Shown here: one piece after another, positions 1-8,831 of the stretch
How positions within the stretch are numbered: position 1 is the stretch's first letter
How the letters are laid out: each line of letters begins with the position of its first letter
Origin: Naumannella cuiyingiana
GTDB lineage: Bacteria > Actinomycetota > Actinomycetes > Propionibacteriales > Propionibacteriaceae
Reading direction: 5' to 3'
DNA length: 64,000 nucleotides
Assembly: GCF_013408305.1 (NCBI RefSeq)
Contig: NZ_JACBZS010000001.1
Span: 3,286,001 to 3,350,000, forward strand
Notes under the pieces: generated by a model
What the model was told of the DNA's origin: nothing
Databases searched by the model: none
What the model saw: the letters and a program-made list of their open reading frames with translations, nothing else
Program-made: the position numbers and the translations under genes

Positions 1-242
1 CGGTGCCCGAGGATCCGGCGCTGCGGCCCCGCCCGGGCGACATCGCGCACGCGCGGATCAGCCGTGCTGCGCCCCATCACCTGACCGCCGACGCCGGGAT
101 CAGCGGGCTGCGGCGGACCCGTGGCGGCGACGCCTGGGCCGCCCGCACCGCCGAGCCGACGCGCGCGGTCGGGCTGGGCATGCCGGGGATCGGCCGCCCA
201 GCGCCCGAGCCGGCGTCCGGGCCGGCCTGCGGCGCGCTCTGA
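1..242 (+). CDS. miaB: tRNA-2-methylthio-N6-dimethylallyladenosine synthase MiaB, C-terminal part (5' truncated by window)
   Basis: The frame is open from the window edge and closes at TGA, leaving only the last ~79 residues. They match the C-terminal TRAM (RNA-binding) region of actinobacterial MiaB: '[14 protein letters not shown]', then '[14 protein letters not shown]' and a tail with '[12 protein letters not shown]'. MiaB is the radical-SAM Fe-S enzyme that adds the 2-methylthio group to i6A37 of tRNAs. The radical-SAM core lies upstream of the window, so the call rests on the tail plus context: miaA, which makes the i6A substrate, lies 2.1 kb downstream on the same strand. Confidence 0.72.
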   Translation, partial: VPEDPALRPRPGDIAHARISRAAPHHLTADAGISGLRRTRGGDAWAARTAEPTRAVGLGMPGIGRPAPEPASGPACGAL

Positions 243-296
243 CAGCCGCGGGCCGCGGCTGCCCGATCGCCCCCTTGGTCGGTCAGGATGTCGCCC

Positions 297-1868
297 ATGT
301 CCAATGACTGGAACTGGTGGTTCGCGAGCGAATACGGGCGCGACCAGATCTTGCGCGAGGGCCTGGAGAACGCGGCGGTCGAGGCCGCGGCGGCGGAGCG
401 GCGTACCAGCCGGCTGCGCAGCGAGCTGACCGCACTGCAGGGCAGTCTCGAACAACGCATCGCCGCGCTCAGCCGCGCCTTCGACGCCTACGTCGAACTC
501 GGCGATGTGCGCGAACAACTCGCCGCCTTTCCCGACACCTCACGCGCGCGGCTGGATGCGCTGCGCGCGATCGACGCGCTCGGCTCCGGGCGCAGCGCCC
601 CGCCGCTGGCCGTCGGCGACGGCGGCTACTGGCTGGTCCACGGCTGCAATGCGGTGATCGCGCGCTCCGGCGGTACGCCCGATGCCGCCGTCGAGGCGGA
701 GGCCGCGCGGCTCGGCGGCGGCGACTTCGAACTGTTCTGGGTGGCGACCCTCGGCGCGCTCGGCCGCGGCGCCGAGACCGCCGACAGGCTCGGCGCGGTG
801 CTGGCCAGCGACGGCACGCTCAGCCCGCACCAGGCGGCCGTGCTGGACGCTGTCGCCCTCGGCGATTTCGGCCCGCGACCCGACCTGACGGCGCTGCGCG
901 ATGCCGTCGAGGCCGACCCGGCGGAGAACTGGGACGCCTGGCTCGGGGGGTTCGGGCGGACCGACCCCGACCAGATCACGGCGTTGGTCCGCCTGATCGA
1001 TGCCGACACCGCCGCTGCGCCGGACGCGCCGGGCCGTGCCGACCCGTCCCCGGGGCAGGCGGGCTCGGGGCAGGCGGCCTCGGACCCGGACGCCGAACGC
1101 TCCGACGCCGTCCGCGCTCGGCTGCGCGGCGCGGTCGCCGAGATCGTCGGCCGCGGGCACGGTGAGGAGGCGCCGCTGCTGGCGCGGGCCCGTGAGCTGC
1201 GCGGGATCGTGGAGCATCCGGCGGCGCAGGCGATTCCCGAGCCGGAACGGGTGTCGGCGGCCGAGGCCGTCCGCTCGGCGATCGCCGATCCGAACACCGA
1301 TCCGCAGGTACGCCGCGTCCTGGTCGGGGTGGCTGCTCGCCCGCTCGCTGCCTGGCTCGATCGCGCCGGGCCGGCGGATCCGGAGCCGACCGCGGTCGTG
1401 CTGCGCAGCTACGGAACCTCGATCACGATCACCGCCGACAGTGTCGACGAGGAGCAGGTCGCGCAGGCCCGGTCGCGGATGGCGGCCGACGTGGCTCCGG
1501 CGCGGGTCGTCCCGCTCCTCGCCGCAGCCGCGGCGGCGCTGGTGTTCGCGATCGTCTTGTTCGTCCTCCGGCAGCCGTTCGGTGGGGTGCTCGCGGTTCT
1601 CGCGGCGCTCGGGCTGGCGGGCTGGGCCGCGGTGCGCCGGAATCGCCGGCGGATCGCGCTGGACTCGGCGAGCGAGGAACGCCGGCGACTCGATCGTGAG
1701 GTGGACGAGGCGCGGGGGCAGGCGGCCGCCGCCGATCAGGCGGCGCGCCGCCGCGCGGTCGCGACCGCCGCCGCCGCCGGCGAACTGCGATCCCGCCTGA
1801 CGCCGCCCGCGACCGCATCGGCGACCGCCGGATCGGCGGGTGCGTCGGCGTACTGGCCGACCGCCTGA
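297..1868 (+). CDS. Conserved hypothetical membrane-anchored coiled-coil protein
   Basis: 523 residues from ATG 297. I chose this over ATG 288 because CAGGAT (284-289) ends seven bases before ATG 297, the leaderless spacing seen at other genes here. The N-terminus 'MSNDWNWWFASEYGRDQ' is followed by an Ala/Arg/Glu coiled coil (about residues 20-60), a long soluble middle with an Asp/Pro/Gly/Gln-rich linker (about 235-265), two adjacent membrane segments (about 403-425 and 430-447), a basic 'RRNRRR' stop-transfer patch and a second coiled coil to the C-terminus. I recognise no catalytic motif. It sits between miaB and miaA, where actinobacteria often carry lineage-specific proteins. Function unknown. 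Confidence 0.75.
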   Translation: MSNDWNWWFASEYGRDQILREGLENAAVEAAAAERRTSRLRSELTALQGSLEQRIAALSRAFDAYVELGDVREQLAAFPDTSRARLDALRAIDALGSGRSAPPLAVGDGGYWLVHGCNAVIARSGGTPDAAVEAEAARLGGGDFELFWVATLGALGRGAETADRLGAVLASDGTLSPHQAAVLDAVALGDFGPRPDLTALRDAVEADPAENWDAWLGGFGRTDPDQITALVRLIDADTAAAPDAPGRADPSPGQAGSGQAASDPDAERSDAVRARLRGAVAEIVGRGHGEEAPLLARARELRGIVEHPAAQAIPEPERVSAAEAVRSAIADPNTDPQVRRVLVGVAARPLAAWLDRAGPADPEPTAVVLRSYGTSITITADSVDEEQVAQARSRMAADVAPARVVPLLAAAAAALVFAIVLFVLRQPFGGVLAVLAALGLAGWAAVRRNRRRIALDSASEERRRLDREVDEARGQAAAADQAARRRAVATAAAAGELRSRLTPPATASATAGSAGASAYWPTA

Positions 1869-1905
1869 TCGCCGCCCGGGCGCGCACCGGGCCGAGAACG
1901 TGGAA

Positions 1906-1931
1906 GGGGTCCCACCGTTCGGTGGGACCCC
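1906..1931. terminator. Bidirectional hairpin terminator (11-bp perfect stem)
   Basis: GGGGTCCCACC (1906-1916) pairs perfectly with GGTGGGACCCC (1921-1931) around a GTTC loop. It lies between two convergent genes, 38 bases after one stop and 45 before the other. There is no U-tract, as is common in high-GC actinobacteria. Confidence 0.75.
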
Positions 1932-1975
1932 GCGAGCTGTCGCGCCGACGCGTGTCCGAACGCGTCAGGCGGCCG

Positions 1976-2215
1976 TCACTGCTGTGGCGGGTCCGCCGGC
2001 GGCTGGTCGGCCGGCGGCTGGTCGGCCGGCGGCGCGCCCTCGGGCTGCGCCTCGCCACCGAACTGGCCGCGCGCGAACTCCTGGCCCTGGTCGACCTGTC
2101 CGGCGAACTTGCCGCCGGTCTGCTGGTCGACGAAGTCACCGGCCTTGTCGATGCCCTGATTCACGGCGTCGGGGTTCTGCCCGGCGAGATCCTTGGCCTT
2201 GTCGAAGATGCCCAT
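1976..2215 (-). CDS. MT0933/Rv0909-like small antitoxin-family protein
   Basis: 79 residues from ATG, with a good ribosome-binding site (GAGGAAGGA about 6 bases upstream). The pattern 'MGIFDKAKDLAG...GIDKAGDFVDQQTGGKF' is that of the small PF14013-type (MT0933) family annotated as antitoxins. The C-terminal third is a Gln/Pro/Ala tail with three 'PPADQ/P' repeats. No toxin ORF flanks it: the neighbours are the hypothetical membrane protein and miaA. The antitoxin label is inherited from the family name, so a stress or envelope role is equally possible. A paralogue is at 47778-48074. Confidence 0.8.
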   Translation of the reverse strand: MGIFDKAKDLAGQNPDAVNQGIDKAGDFVDQQTGGKFAGQVDQGQEFARGQFGGEAQPEGAPPADQPPADQPPADPPQQ

Positions 2216-2373
2216 CAGATTCCTTCCTCGGTTGGGTACTGACGGCGCGGCCGCGATGACGACCGCACCGCCCATCATGCTGGGGTCGCCGCGTCGCGTA
2301 AAGGACCCCATGGGGTGAACGGCTCGGGAACTTCCGGCGACCCGCGGGAAGCGGCACTGGAATACTTCGAGGC

Positions 2374-3306
2374 GTGTCCACGCCCCCGCTGCTCGTCCTG
2401 AACGGGCCGACCGCCAGCGGTAAGAGCGGCCTGGCGATCGCGCTGGCGGAGCGGTTGTCGGCGGCGGGCCGGCCGGCCGAGATCGTGAATGCCGACTCGA
2501 TGCTCGTCTACCGCGGGATGGACATCGGCACCGCGAAGCCCACCCGCGACGAGCAGGCCCGCGTACCGCATCACCTGATCGACATCCTCGATCCGGACGA
2601 ACCGGCGGCCGTCGCGGACTTCCAGCGCCTGGCGCGCGACCGGATCGGCGCCCTGCGCGATCGTGGGGTGCTGCCGATCCTCGCCGGTGGCTCGGCCCTG
2701 TACGTGCGCGCCATCGTCGACGAGTTCGACTTCCCCGGCACCGATCCCGCCGTGCGGGCCCGCTGGGAGAGCGAGTTGGCGAGGGTCGGCGCACCGGCGT
2801 TGCACCGGGAGCTGGCCCTACGCGCGCCGGGTGCCGCGGCGCGCATCCTGCCGGGCAACGGGCGCCGGATCGTCCGCGCGTTGGAGCTGCACGAGCTCGG
2901 CGCCGCGGTCTCCGGACGGCTCCCGCCGCCGCGCTACGCCCTGCCCGCCGTCGCGCAGTTGGGCCTCGAGATCGACCGCGACGCGCTGGATCGCCGGATC
3001 GCCGATCGCGTCGAGCGGATGTGGGCGGACGGCTTCGTCGAGGAGGTACGCCGACTCGCCGCCGACGGCCTCGCGGACACCCCCACCGCCTCCCGGGCGC
3101 TCGGCTACTCGCAGTTGCTGCGCCACCTCGCCGGCGAGCTGACCGAGGACGAGGCGCGCGGCGCGACGATCGCCGCCACCCGCCGCTTCGCCCGCAAGCA
3201 ACTCGGCTGGTTCCGCCGCGATCCGCGCATCCGCTGGTACCCCGCACTCGATCCCGACCTGGCATCGCGCATCCTCGCCGATGCGCAACACTGGGATCAT
3301 GCGTAG
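2374..3306 (+). CDS. miaA: tRNA dimethylallyltransferase MiaA
   Basis: 310 residues from GTG. MiaA transfers a dimethylallyl group to N6 of A37 in tRNAs reading UNN codons, giving i6A, the substrate of MiaB encoded upstream. The P-loop 'NGPTASGKSGLA' is at residues 9-20, followed by 'NADSMLVYRGMDIGTAKP', the conserved DSxQ/M-hydride region, and the 'ALGYSQLLRHLAGEL' tRNA-binding segment. Length is normal for the family. AATACT (2361-2366) ends seven bases before GTG, suggesting a leaderless transcript. The gene ends eight bases into dapF, so the two are probably co-translated. Confidence 0.95.
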   Translation: MSTPPLLVLNGPTASGKSGLAIALAERLSAAGRPAEIVNADSMLVYRGMDIGTAKPTRDEQARVPHHLIDILDPDEPAAVADFQRLARDRIGALRDRGVLPILAGGSALYVRAIVDEFDFPGTDPAVRARWESELARVGAPALHRELALRAPGAAARILPGNGRRIVRALELHELGAAVSGRLPPPRYALPAVAQLGLEIDRDALDRRIADRVERMWADGFVEEVRRLAADGLADTPTASRALGYSQLLRHLAGELTEDEARGATIAATRRFARKQLGWFRRDPRIRWYPALDPDLASRILADAQHWDHA

Positions 3307-4129
3307 CTGGCCTTTCGCGAAGGGACACGGGACCCACAACGACTTCGTGATCATCAACGACCGGCACCAGATGTATGACCCGACTCCCGACGAGGTCCGA
3401 TTCCTCTGCGACCGGCGAGCCGGGATCGGCGGGGACGGCGTGTTGCGGGTCGTCCGCGCCGGCTATGTCGAGGACTGGGACGGCGATCCGGACGTGTGGT
3501 TCATGGATTACCGCAATGCCGACGGTTCCGTCGCGGAGATGTGCGGCAACGGGGTGCGGGTGTTCGCCCGCTACCTGGTGGAGGAGGGGCTGGCGATGGG
3601 GGAGCGGATCCCGATCGCCACCCGCAACGGTCTGCTGTCGGCCGAGCTGCTGCCGAATCAGTGGGTGCGCGTCGAGATGGGCGCGGTCACGGTCGCCGAG
3701 GACGGCGTACGCGTGGGCGTCGGGGGCCAGGACTGGCCGGCGCTGACGGTGGACGTCGGCAACCCCCACGCCGTCGTCGAGCCGGGCGAGTTGTCCCGCC
3801 TGGATCTGCGCACCGCCCCGGCCTGGCAGCCCGACACCGCCTATCCGCACGGGGTCAACATCGAGTTCGTCTCGCTGGTCGAGCCCGGGCGGATCGCGAT
3901 GCGGGTCTTCGAGCGCGGCGTCGGGGAAACCCGTTCCTGCGGCACCGGAACCGTGGCGGCCGCCGCCGCGACGGCGTACCGCACGGGCGACGAGCGTCCG
4001 CGCTGGCGGGTGGATGTCCCCGGCGGAACCGTCGAGGTCGAACTCGCCGACGGTCGCGCCAGCCTGGCCGGCCCCGCGGAGATCGTCGCCCGCGGGGAGG
4101 TCCAGTTGCCGGATCGCGCGGCCGCCTGA
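3299..4129 (+). CDS. dapF: Diaminopimelate epimerase DapF
   Basis: 276 residues from ATG 3299; an in-frame ATG at 3281 would add six residues. DapF interconverts LL- and meso-diaminopimelate, without PLP, for lysine and peptidoglycan. Both catalytic cysteines are visible: 'AEMCGNGVRVFARYL' and 'TRSCGTGTVAAAAA'. The N-terminal 'FAKGHGTHNDFVII' is diagnostic. It overlaps the 3' end of miaA by eight bases. The ribosome-binding site is weak, consistent with translational coupling. The miaA-dapF-hflX order is conserved in actinobacteria. Confidence 0.95.
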   Translation: MRSWPFAKGHGTHNDFVIINDRHQMYDPTPDEVRFLCDRRAGIGGDGVLRVVRAGYVEDWDGDPDVWFMDYRNADGSVAEMCGNGVRVFARYLVEEGLAMGERIPIATRNGLLSAELLPNQWVRVEMGAVTVAEDGVRVGVGGQDWPALTVDVGNPHAVVEPGELSRLDLRTAPAWQPDTAYPHGVNIEFVSLVEPGRIAMRVFERGVGETRSCGTGTVAAAAATAYRTGDERPRWRVDVPGGTVEVELADGRASLAGPAEIVARGEVQLPDRAAA

Positions 4130-4217
4130 GCGGCGCCGCCGATCCGCGCCCGCGCTCTGGGCGAGGTCGCGCAAATCGTTCGCGGGCCTTGGTGCGGTGT
4201 GCGATTCTTGGTCGAAG

Positions 4218-5708
4218 ATGACGAACGCTGCACACCACCTGCCCGAGGAGTCGGCCGCCGACGAGTTCATCCCCGCCGATCTCGCCGACCCCGACGATCC
4301 GATCGACGACCTCTCGCCCGACGATCCCGAGAACTTCGACGGGGACCAGCTCGATCTGGCCGAGCGCAACTCCTTGCGCCGCGTCGCCGGTCTGTCCACC
4401 GAGCTCGCCGATGTCACCGAGGTCGAGTACCGCCAGCTCCGGCTGGAGCGGGTGGTCCTGGTCAGCGTCTGGACGACCGGATCGCAGGTCGATGCCGACA
4501 ATGCCATGGCCGAGCTGAAGCTGCTCGCGGAGACCGCCGGATCGCAGGTCCTGGAGGGCGTGGTGCAGCGCCGCGGCAAACCCGATCCCGCGACCTACAT
4601 CGGCCGCGGCAAGGTCGCGGAGCTGCGCGAGATCGTGGTCGCCACCGGTGCCGACACCGTGGTCTGCGACGGCGAGCTCGCCCCGGCGCAACTGCGCAAT
4701 CTGGAGGACCGGGTCAAGGTCAAGGTGATCGACCGGACCATGCTGATCCTCGACATCTTCGCCCAGCACGCCAAGTCCGTGGAGGGCAAGACGCAGGTCG
4801 AGCTGGCCCAGCTCAACTACCTCAAGCAGCGGCTGCGCGGCTGGGGCGGAAACCTGTCCCGGCAGGTCGGCGGCCGGGCGTCGGGCGGTGCCGGCATGGG
4901 TGGCCGCGGTCCCGGCGAGACCAAGCTGGAGACCGACCGGCGCCGGATCAACCACCGGATCGCCCAGCTCCGGGTGAAGCTGCGCGAACTGGACGTGACC
5001 CGGCAGACCAAGCGCGCCAACCGCGAGCGCAACAAGGTGCCGTCGGTGGCGATCGTGGGCTACACCAATGCCGGCAAGTCGAGCCTGCTGAACCGGCTGA
5101 CCGGCGCCGGGGTGTTGGTCGAGGATGCGCTGTTCGCCACGCTGGACCCGACCACCCGGCGCTCGGAGGCCCAGGACGGGCGCGAGTTCACGCTGACCGA
5201 CACCGTCGGGTTCGTCCGGCATCTCCCGCACGACCTGGTGGAGGCCTTCGCCTCGACGCTGGAGGAATCCGCCACCGCCGACCTGCTGCTGCACGTCGTG
5301 GACGGGTCCGACCCGGACCCCGCGGGCCAGATCTCGGCTGTGCGCGGTGTGCTCGCCGAGATCGGAGCGGGCCGGCTGCCCGAACTGCTGGTGATCAACA
5401 AGACCGACCGGGCCGACGAGGCGACGCTGACGGCCCTGCGTACCGCCCATCCGGATGCCGTGTTCGTGTCCGCCCGGACCGGCGCGGGGATCGCCGAGCT
5501 GCGCGAGCGGGTCTGGGCGGGGCTGCCCCGGCCGGAGGCGGAGGTGGCCGCCCTGGTGCCCTACGAGCGCGGGGACCTGATCAACAAGATCCATCAGCAC
5601 GGCGAGTTGATCGACGCCGAGCACACGCCGGACGGTACGCGGGTCCGGGCGCGGGTCTATCCCGAGCTGGCCGCCGAGCTGGAGCCCTACCGGTCGGTCG
5701 ACGCCTGA
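4218..5708 (+). CDS. hflX: Ribosome-associated GTPase HflX
   Basis: 496 residues from ATG 4218, the first Met consistent with family length. HflX binds 50S/70S ribosomes and splits stalled or hibernating ribosomes. An acidic N-terminal extension ('DDLSPDDPENFDGDQ') precedes the HflX N-domain with 'ATYIGRGKVAEL' and a Gly-rich linker 'GGRASGGAGMGGRGPGE'. The G domain follows: G1 'GYTNAGKSSLLN' (about residue 279), G3 'DTVGF', G4 'NKTD'. It follows dapF by 88 bases. Confidence 0.95.
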   Translation: MTNAAHHLPEESAADEFIPADLADPDDPIDDLSPDDPENFDGDQLDLAERNSLRRVAGLSTELADVTEVEYRQLRLERVVLVSVWTTGSQVDADNAMAELKLLAETAGSQVLEGVVQRRGKPDPATYIGRGKVAELREIVVATGADTVVCDGELAPAQLRNLEDRVKVKVIDRTMLILDIFAQHAKSVEGKTQVELAQLNYLKQRLRGWGGNLSRQVGGRASGGAGMGGRGPGETKLETDRRRINHRIAQLRVKLRELDVTRQTKRANRERNKVPSVAIVGYTNAGKSSLLNRLTGAGVLVEDALFATLDPTTRRSEAQDGREFTLTDTVGFVRHLPHDLVEAFASTLEESATADLLLHVVDGSDPDPAGQISAVRGVLAEIGAGRLPELLVINKTDRADEATLTALRTAHPDAVFVSARTGAGIAELRERVWAGLPRPEAEVAALVPYERGDLINKIHQHGELIDAEHTPDGTRVRARVYPELAAELEPYRSVDA

Positions 5709-5779
5709 GCGGGTACGCCGTCGCGACACGGCCGCCCGCAACCGCGAGCCGGCCCGTCGCCGCCGCGTAGGGTGGGGCG

Positions 5780-7801
5780 GTGACCGAGGAGCCCGAGCCG
5801 CGCGATCTGCCGCGCGAGATCCTCGAGGCGGCGGTCGAGGGCATCGACGGCGCGGAGCGCCCCGGCCAGCAGGCGATGGCCGGGGCCGTCGCCGAGACGC
5901 TCGAATCCGGTCGGCACCTGCTGGTCCAGGCCGGCACCGGGACGGGCAAGTCGCTCGGCTATCTCGCGCCCGCGCTGGCGTACCTGTCCGAGCATCGCGA
6001 CGCCCGGATCGTGATCGCCACCGCGACCCTGGCGCTGCAGGCGCAGTTGGCGGGATCCGACATCCCCGCGGCGGTGGAGGCCGTGGCCAAGGTGACCGGC
6101 CGGCGACCGAAACACGCGATCCTCAAGGGCCGGTCCAACTATGCGTGTCTGCTCAAGGTCCGCGACGGGGCGGTCGACGACCAGTCGGCCCTGATCTCTG
6201 CTGCCGACCTCACCGCCGGCATCCCACAGAGCCGGCGCACCCCCGAGTCCGAGCTGGGTGGGGAGGTGCTCGCGCTGCGCGAGTGGGCCGAGTCCGAGCT
6301 CGAGGGCGGAGGCGTCGCCGACCGGGATGACGCGCCGAGCCACACGCAGCGGGCCTGGGCCCAGGTCTCGGTGCCGGTCCGCGAATGCCTCGGTGCCCAG
6401 CGCTGCCCCTATGGCGAGGAATGCTTCGTCGAGAAGTCGCGCGAACAGGCCCGTGGCGCCCAGCTCGTGGTCACCAACCACGCGTTGCTCGCGATCAACG
6501 CGATGCACGGCGGCACCGCACTGCCCGAGCATGATCAACTGATCATCGACGAGGCACACGAACTGACCGCCCGGGTGACCGGCGCCGCGTCCGTCGAGCT
6601 TGCCCCGGCCGCCGTGGAGCGGGTCGGCCGGCGCGCCGCCGGCTTCGTCGATGACGATCTTGCCCTGGAGTTCACCGAGACCGCCGACGAGTTGCGGGTC
6701 GCGCTGGACGACGCGACCCCCGGACGGGTGGAGAGCGAGGACGCGGCGGTGGTCGCGGCGGCGCAGCGGGTACGCGATGTGGCCCGGCGGCTGGTCAGCG
6801 CGCTGACCCGGGGTCGCGACCCCGAGCCCGACCGGCGCCAGGCTGCCGCCGCGGTGCAGGAGATCCACGACATCGCCGAACGGGTAGCGGCGCTGGCGGA
6901 GAACGACGTCGTCTGGGTGACCGACTCGGAGCGCTTCGGCCGCGACGTCCGGGTGGCGCCCCTCTCGGTCGCCGGACTGATGCGCTCCCGGGTGCTCGAT
7001 GAGCATCCGACGGTGTTGACCTCGGCGACGCTGAAGCTCGGCGGCGGCTTCGGGCCGATGGCCGGCTCGGTCGGGCTGCGCGCCGACGAGGAAGGCGCCG
7101 AGCTCGACGAGGGGGAGTGGCGCGGCCTCGATGTGGGGTCGCCGTTCGACTACGGCCGCCAGGGCATCCTCTACGTCGCCTCCGGCCTGCCCGCGCCGAC
7201 CCGGGACGGGATTGCCCCGCCGACGTTGACCGAGGTGGCCGAACTGGTCTGGGCCGCCGGCGGGCGTACCCTCGGCCTGTTCGCCTCGCAACGCTCGGCC
7301 GAGGCCGCCGCGGTGCACGTGCGGCGCCAACTGCCGGAGCACACGATCTTGTGCCAGGGGGATGCGCAACTCGGCGAGCTGACCCGGCGCTTCGTCGCCG
7401 AGCCCGAGACCTCGCTGTTCGGCACCCTCTCTTTGTGGCAGGGCATCGACGTCCCCGGCGACACCTGCGAGCTGGTGATCATCGAGAAGCTGCCGTTCCC
7501 GCGACCCGACGACCCGCTGATGCAGGCCCGGCAGCGCGCGGTCGCCGAGGCGGGGGGCAACGGGTTCATGAGCGTGGCCGCCACCCATGCGGCGCTGCTG
7601 ATGGCGCAGGGGGCCGGTCGGCTGATCCGGCGGATCACCGACCGAGGAGTGGTCGCGGTCCTCGATCCGCGCCTGGTCACCGCCCGCTACGGCTCCTATC
7701 TGCGGGCGTCGATGCCGCCGATGTGGACGACGCGCGACCGGGAGGTCGCCGTCGCGGCGCTGCGCCGGCTGCAGCAGGGCAGGTCGGGCGAGCGACCGTA
7801 G
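5780..7801 (+). CDS. ATP-dependent DNA helicase, DinG/XPD-like Fe-S family
   Basis: 673 residues from GTG. TAGGGT (5768-5773) ends six bases before GTG, so the mRNA is probably leaderless. Superfamily 2 motifs are present: Walker A 'QAGTGTGKSLGYLAPAL' near residue 53, DEAH box 'IIDEAHEL', and the C-terminal 'GRLIRR' motif VI. Four cysteines, one in 'YACLLKV' and three in 'RECLGAQRCPYGEECF', lie between motifs I and II where DinG/XPD enzymes bind a 4Fe-4S cluster. The role is probably unwinding of damaged or structured DNA (inference). It converges on lexA with only three bases between stops. I see no SOS box at its own promoter. Confidence 0.9.
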   Translation: MTEEPEPRDLPREILEAAVEGIDGAERPGQQAMAGAVAETLESGRHLLVQAGTGTGKSLGYLAPALAYLSEHRDARIVIATATLALQAQLAGSDIPAAVEAVAKVTGRRPKHAILKGRSNYACLLKVRDGAVDDQSALISAADLTAGIPQSRRTPESELGGEVLALREWAESELEGGGVADRDDAPSHTQRAWAQVSVPVRECLGAQRCPYGEECFVEKSREQARGAQLVVTNHALLAINAMHGGTALPEHDQLIIDEAHELTARVTGAASVELAPAAVERVGRRAAGFVDDDLALEFTETADELRVALDDATPGRVESEDAAVVAAAQRVRDVARRLVSALTRGRDPEPDRRQAAAAVQEIHDIAERVAALAENDVVWVTDSERFGRDVRVAPLSVAGLMRSRVLDEHPTVLTSATLKLGGGFGPMAGSVGLRADEEGAELDEGEWRGLDVGSPFDYGRQGILYVASGLPAPTRDGIAPPTLTEVAELVWAAGGRTLGLFASQRSAEAAAVHVRRQLPEHTILCQGDAQLGELTRRFVAEPETSLFGTLSLWQGIDVPGDTCELVIIEKLPFPRPDDPLMQARQRAVAEAGGNGFMSVAATHAALLMAQGAGRLIRRITDRGVVAVLDPRLVTARYGSYLRASMPPMWTTRDREVAVAALRRLQQGRSGERP

Positions 7802-7804
7802 CGC

Positions 7805-8554
7805 TCAGACCCGGCGGAGCACGGCGACGACCTTGCCCAGGATCGAGGCGTGCGTCCCGTCGATCGGGCGGTAGGCGGGGTTGTGCGGCAACAGCCAGAC
7901 CTGCCCGTCGATCCGCTTGAAGGTCTTCACCGTCGCCTCGTCGTCGAGCAGCGCGGCCACGATGTCCCCGTTGACGGCGTCGGGCTGCTGGCGCACCACC
8001 ACCCAGTCGCCGTCGCAGATCGCCGCATCGACCATCGAGTCGCCGGAGACCTGGAGCAGGAACAGCGTGCCCTCGCCGACCAGTTGCTTGGGCAGCGGGA
8101 ACACATCCTCGATGCGTTCCTCGGCCAGGATCGGACCGCCGGCGGCGATCCGGCCGACGATCGGCACCGAGACGGCGTCCGGCATCGCATCCCCGATGCC
8201 CGTCGGGTCGACCACGGACTCGTCCGCGGCGCCCGGCAACAACACCTCCAGGGCCCGCGGGCGATTCGGGTCGCGGCGCAGGAATCCTTTCGCCTCCAGC
8301 ACCTTGAGCTGGTGGGCGACCGACGACGACGATGCCAGGCCGACAGCCTCGCCCATCTCGCGGATGCTCGGCGGATAGCCGCGCCGCTGCACCGACTCCT
8401 GGATCACCTCGAGCACCCGCCGCTGCCGCGGGGTGAGACCGTCGGCATCGGGCGGGCCGTCGAGATCGGTGCCGAGCTGCGACGCGACCGCGGCGCGCGT
8501 CGGGCGACCCGCACCGCGTTGGGGCGCCGGCCTGGATGGGGTGCTCGCTGCCAT
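7805..8554 (-). CDS. lexA: LexA repressor, SOS response regulator
   Basis: 249 residues from ATG. LexA represses DNA-damage genes until RecA-ssDNA triggers self-cleavage. The N-terminal winged helix ('[13 protein letters not shown]', '[14 protein letters not shown]', '[15 protein letters not shown]') is followed by the S24 peptidase domain. The cleavage site is Ala-Gly in '[14 protein letters not shown]', the catalytic Ser is in '[11 protein letters not shown]' and the Lys in 'ATVKTFKR'. Upstream TAACGT ends seven bases from ATG with a TTGATT -35 at 17-bp spacing, overlapped by an SOS box, so autoregulation is expected. It is divergent from a second SOS-box gene. Confidence 0.97.
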   Translation of the reverse strand: MAASTPSRPAPQRGAGRPTRAAVASQLGTDLDGPPDADGLTPRQRRVLEVIQESVQRRGYPPSIREMGEAVGLASSSSVAHQLKVLEAKGFLRRDPNRPRALEVLLPGAADESVVDPTGIGDAMPDAVSVPIVGRIAAGGPILAEERIEDVFPLPKQLVGEGTLFLLQVSGDSMVDAAICDGDWVVVRQQPDAVNGDIVAALLDDEATVKTFKRIDGQVWLLPHNPAYRPIDGTHASILGKVVAVLRRV

Positions 8555-8561
8555 GAGGCGA

Positions 8562-8602
8562 ACGTTAGGGCAGCGGGGGAGGTCAATCAAACAACTGTTC
8601 GA
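8562..8602 (-). promoter_or_regulatory. lexA promoter with overlapping SOS box
   Basis: Read on the minus strand: -35 TTGATT (8585-8590), 17-bp spacer, -10 TAACGT (8562-8567), then seven bases to the lexA ATG. TCGAAC-AGTT-GTTTGA (8587-8602) matches the actinobacterial SOS box TCGAAC-N4-GTTCGA with one mismatch and covers the -35. LexA binding would block RNA polymerase. Confidence 0.85.
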
Positions 8603-8727
8603 GCGTGTCGCGCAGCCGGTCGCCGAGTGCCTCGACCCGGAGGGTGTCAGACCCGACTGTTTGGCTGAGGTCATGACCCGATGGAACGGCGCGGTACGCG
8701 ACTGGAACGGCGCGCTGCGCGACACGA

Positions 8728-8743
8728 TCGAACGGATGTGCGA
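8728..8743. promoter_or_regulatory. Possible degenerate SOS box
   Basis: TCGAAC-GGAT-GTGCGA has one mismatch from TCGAAC-N4-GTTCGA. It lies 56 bases upstream of the perfect box and just upstream of the putative -35 of the divergent gene. It could be a second LexA site or chance in GC-rich DNA. Confidence 0.4.
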
Positions 8744-8750
8744 AATGTGC

Positions 8751-8799
8751 TTGCGTTCGGTCGCGGGTCCCACTAGACAAGGATCGAACACACGTTCGA
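8751..8799 (+). promoter_or_regulatory. Promoter and perfect SOS box of the divergent SOS gene
   Basis: -35 TTGCGT (8751-8756), exactly 17 bp, then -10 TAGACA (8774-8779). The perfect palindrome TCGAAC-ACAC-GTTCGA (8784-8799) follows and would cover the expected start site, so LexA should repress this promoter tightly. Confidence 0.85.
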
Positions 8800-8831
8800 C
8801 CCGCCTCGGACCACTTCCCACGGAGGCCACC

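Noticed and set aside
1976-4579. 867-codon minus-strand open frame
   Set aside because: High-GC shadow of miaA, dapF and hflX; only its last 79 codons form a gene, with its own ribosome-binding site.
3855-5741. 628-codon minus-strand frame opposite hflX
   Set aside because: No recognisable domain; His/Gln/Arg/Gly-rich composition typical of antisense reading of GC-rich genes.
5768-5780. SOS box at the helicase promoter because of the DinG name
   Set aside because: No TCGAAC-N4-GTTCGA-like sequence precedes the gene; only the leaderless -10 is visible.
5687-7588. 633-codon minus-strand frame opposite the helicase
   Set aside because: Antisense shadow; the plus strand has complete helicase motifs.
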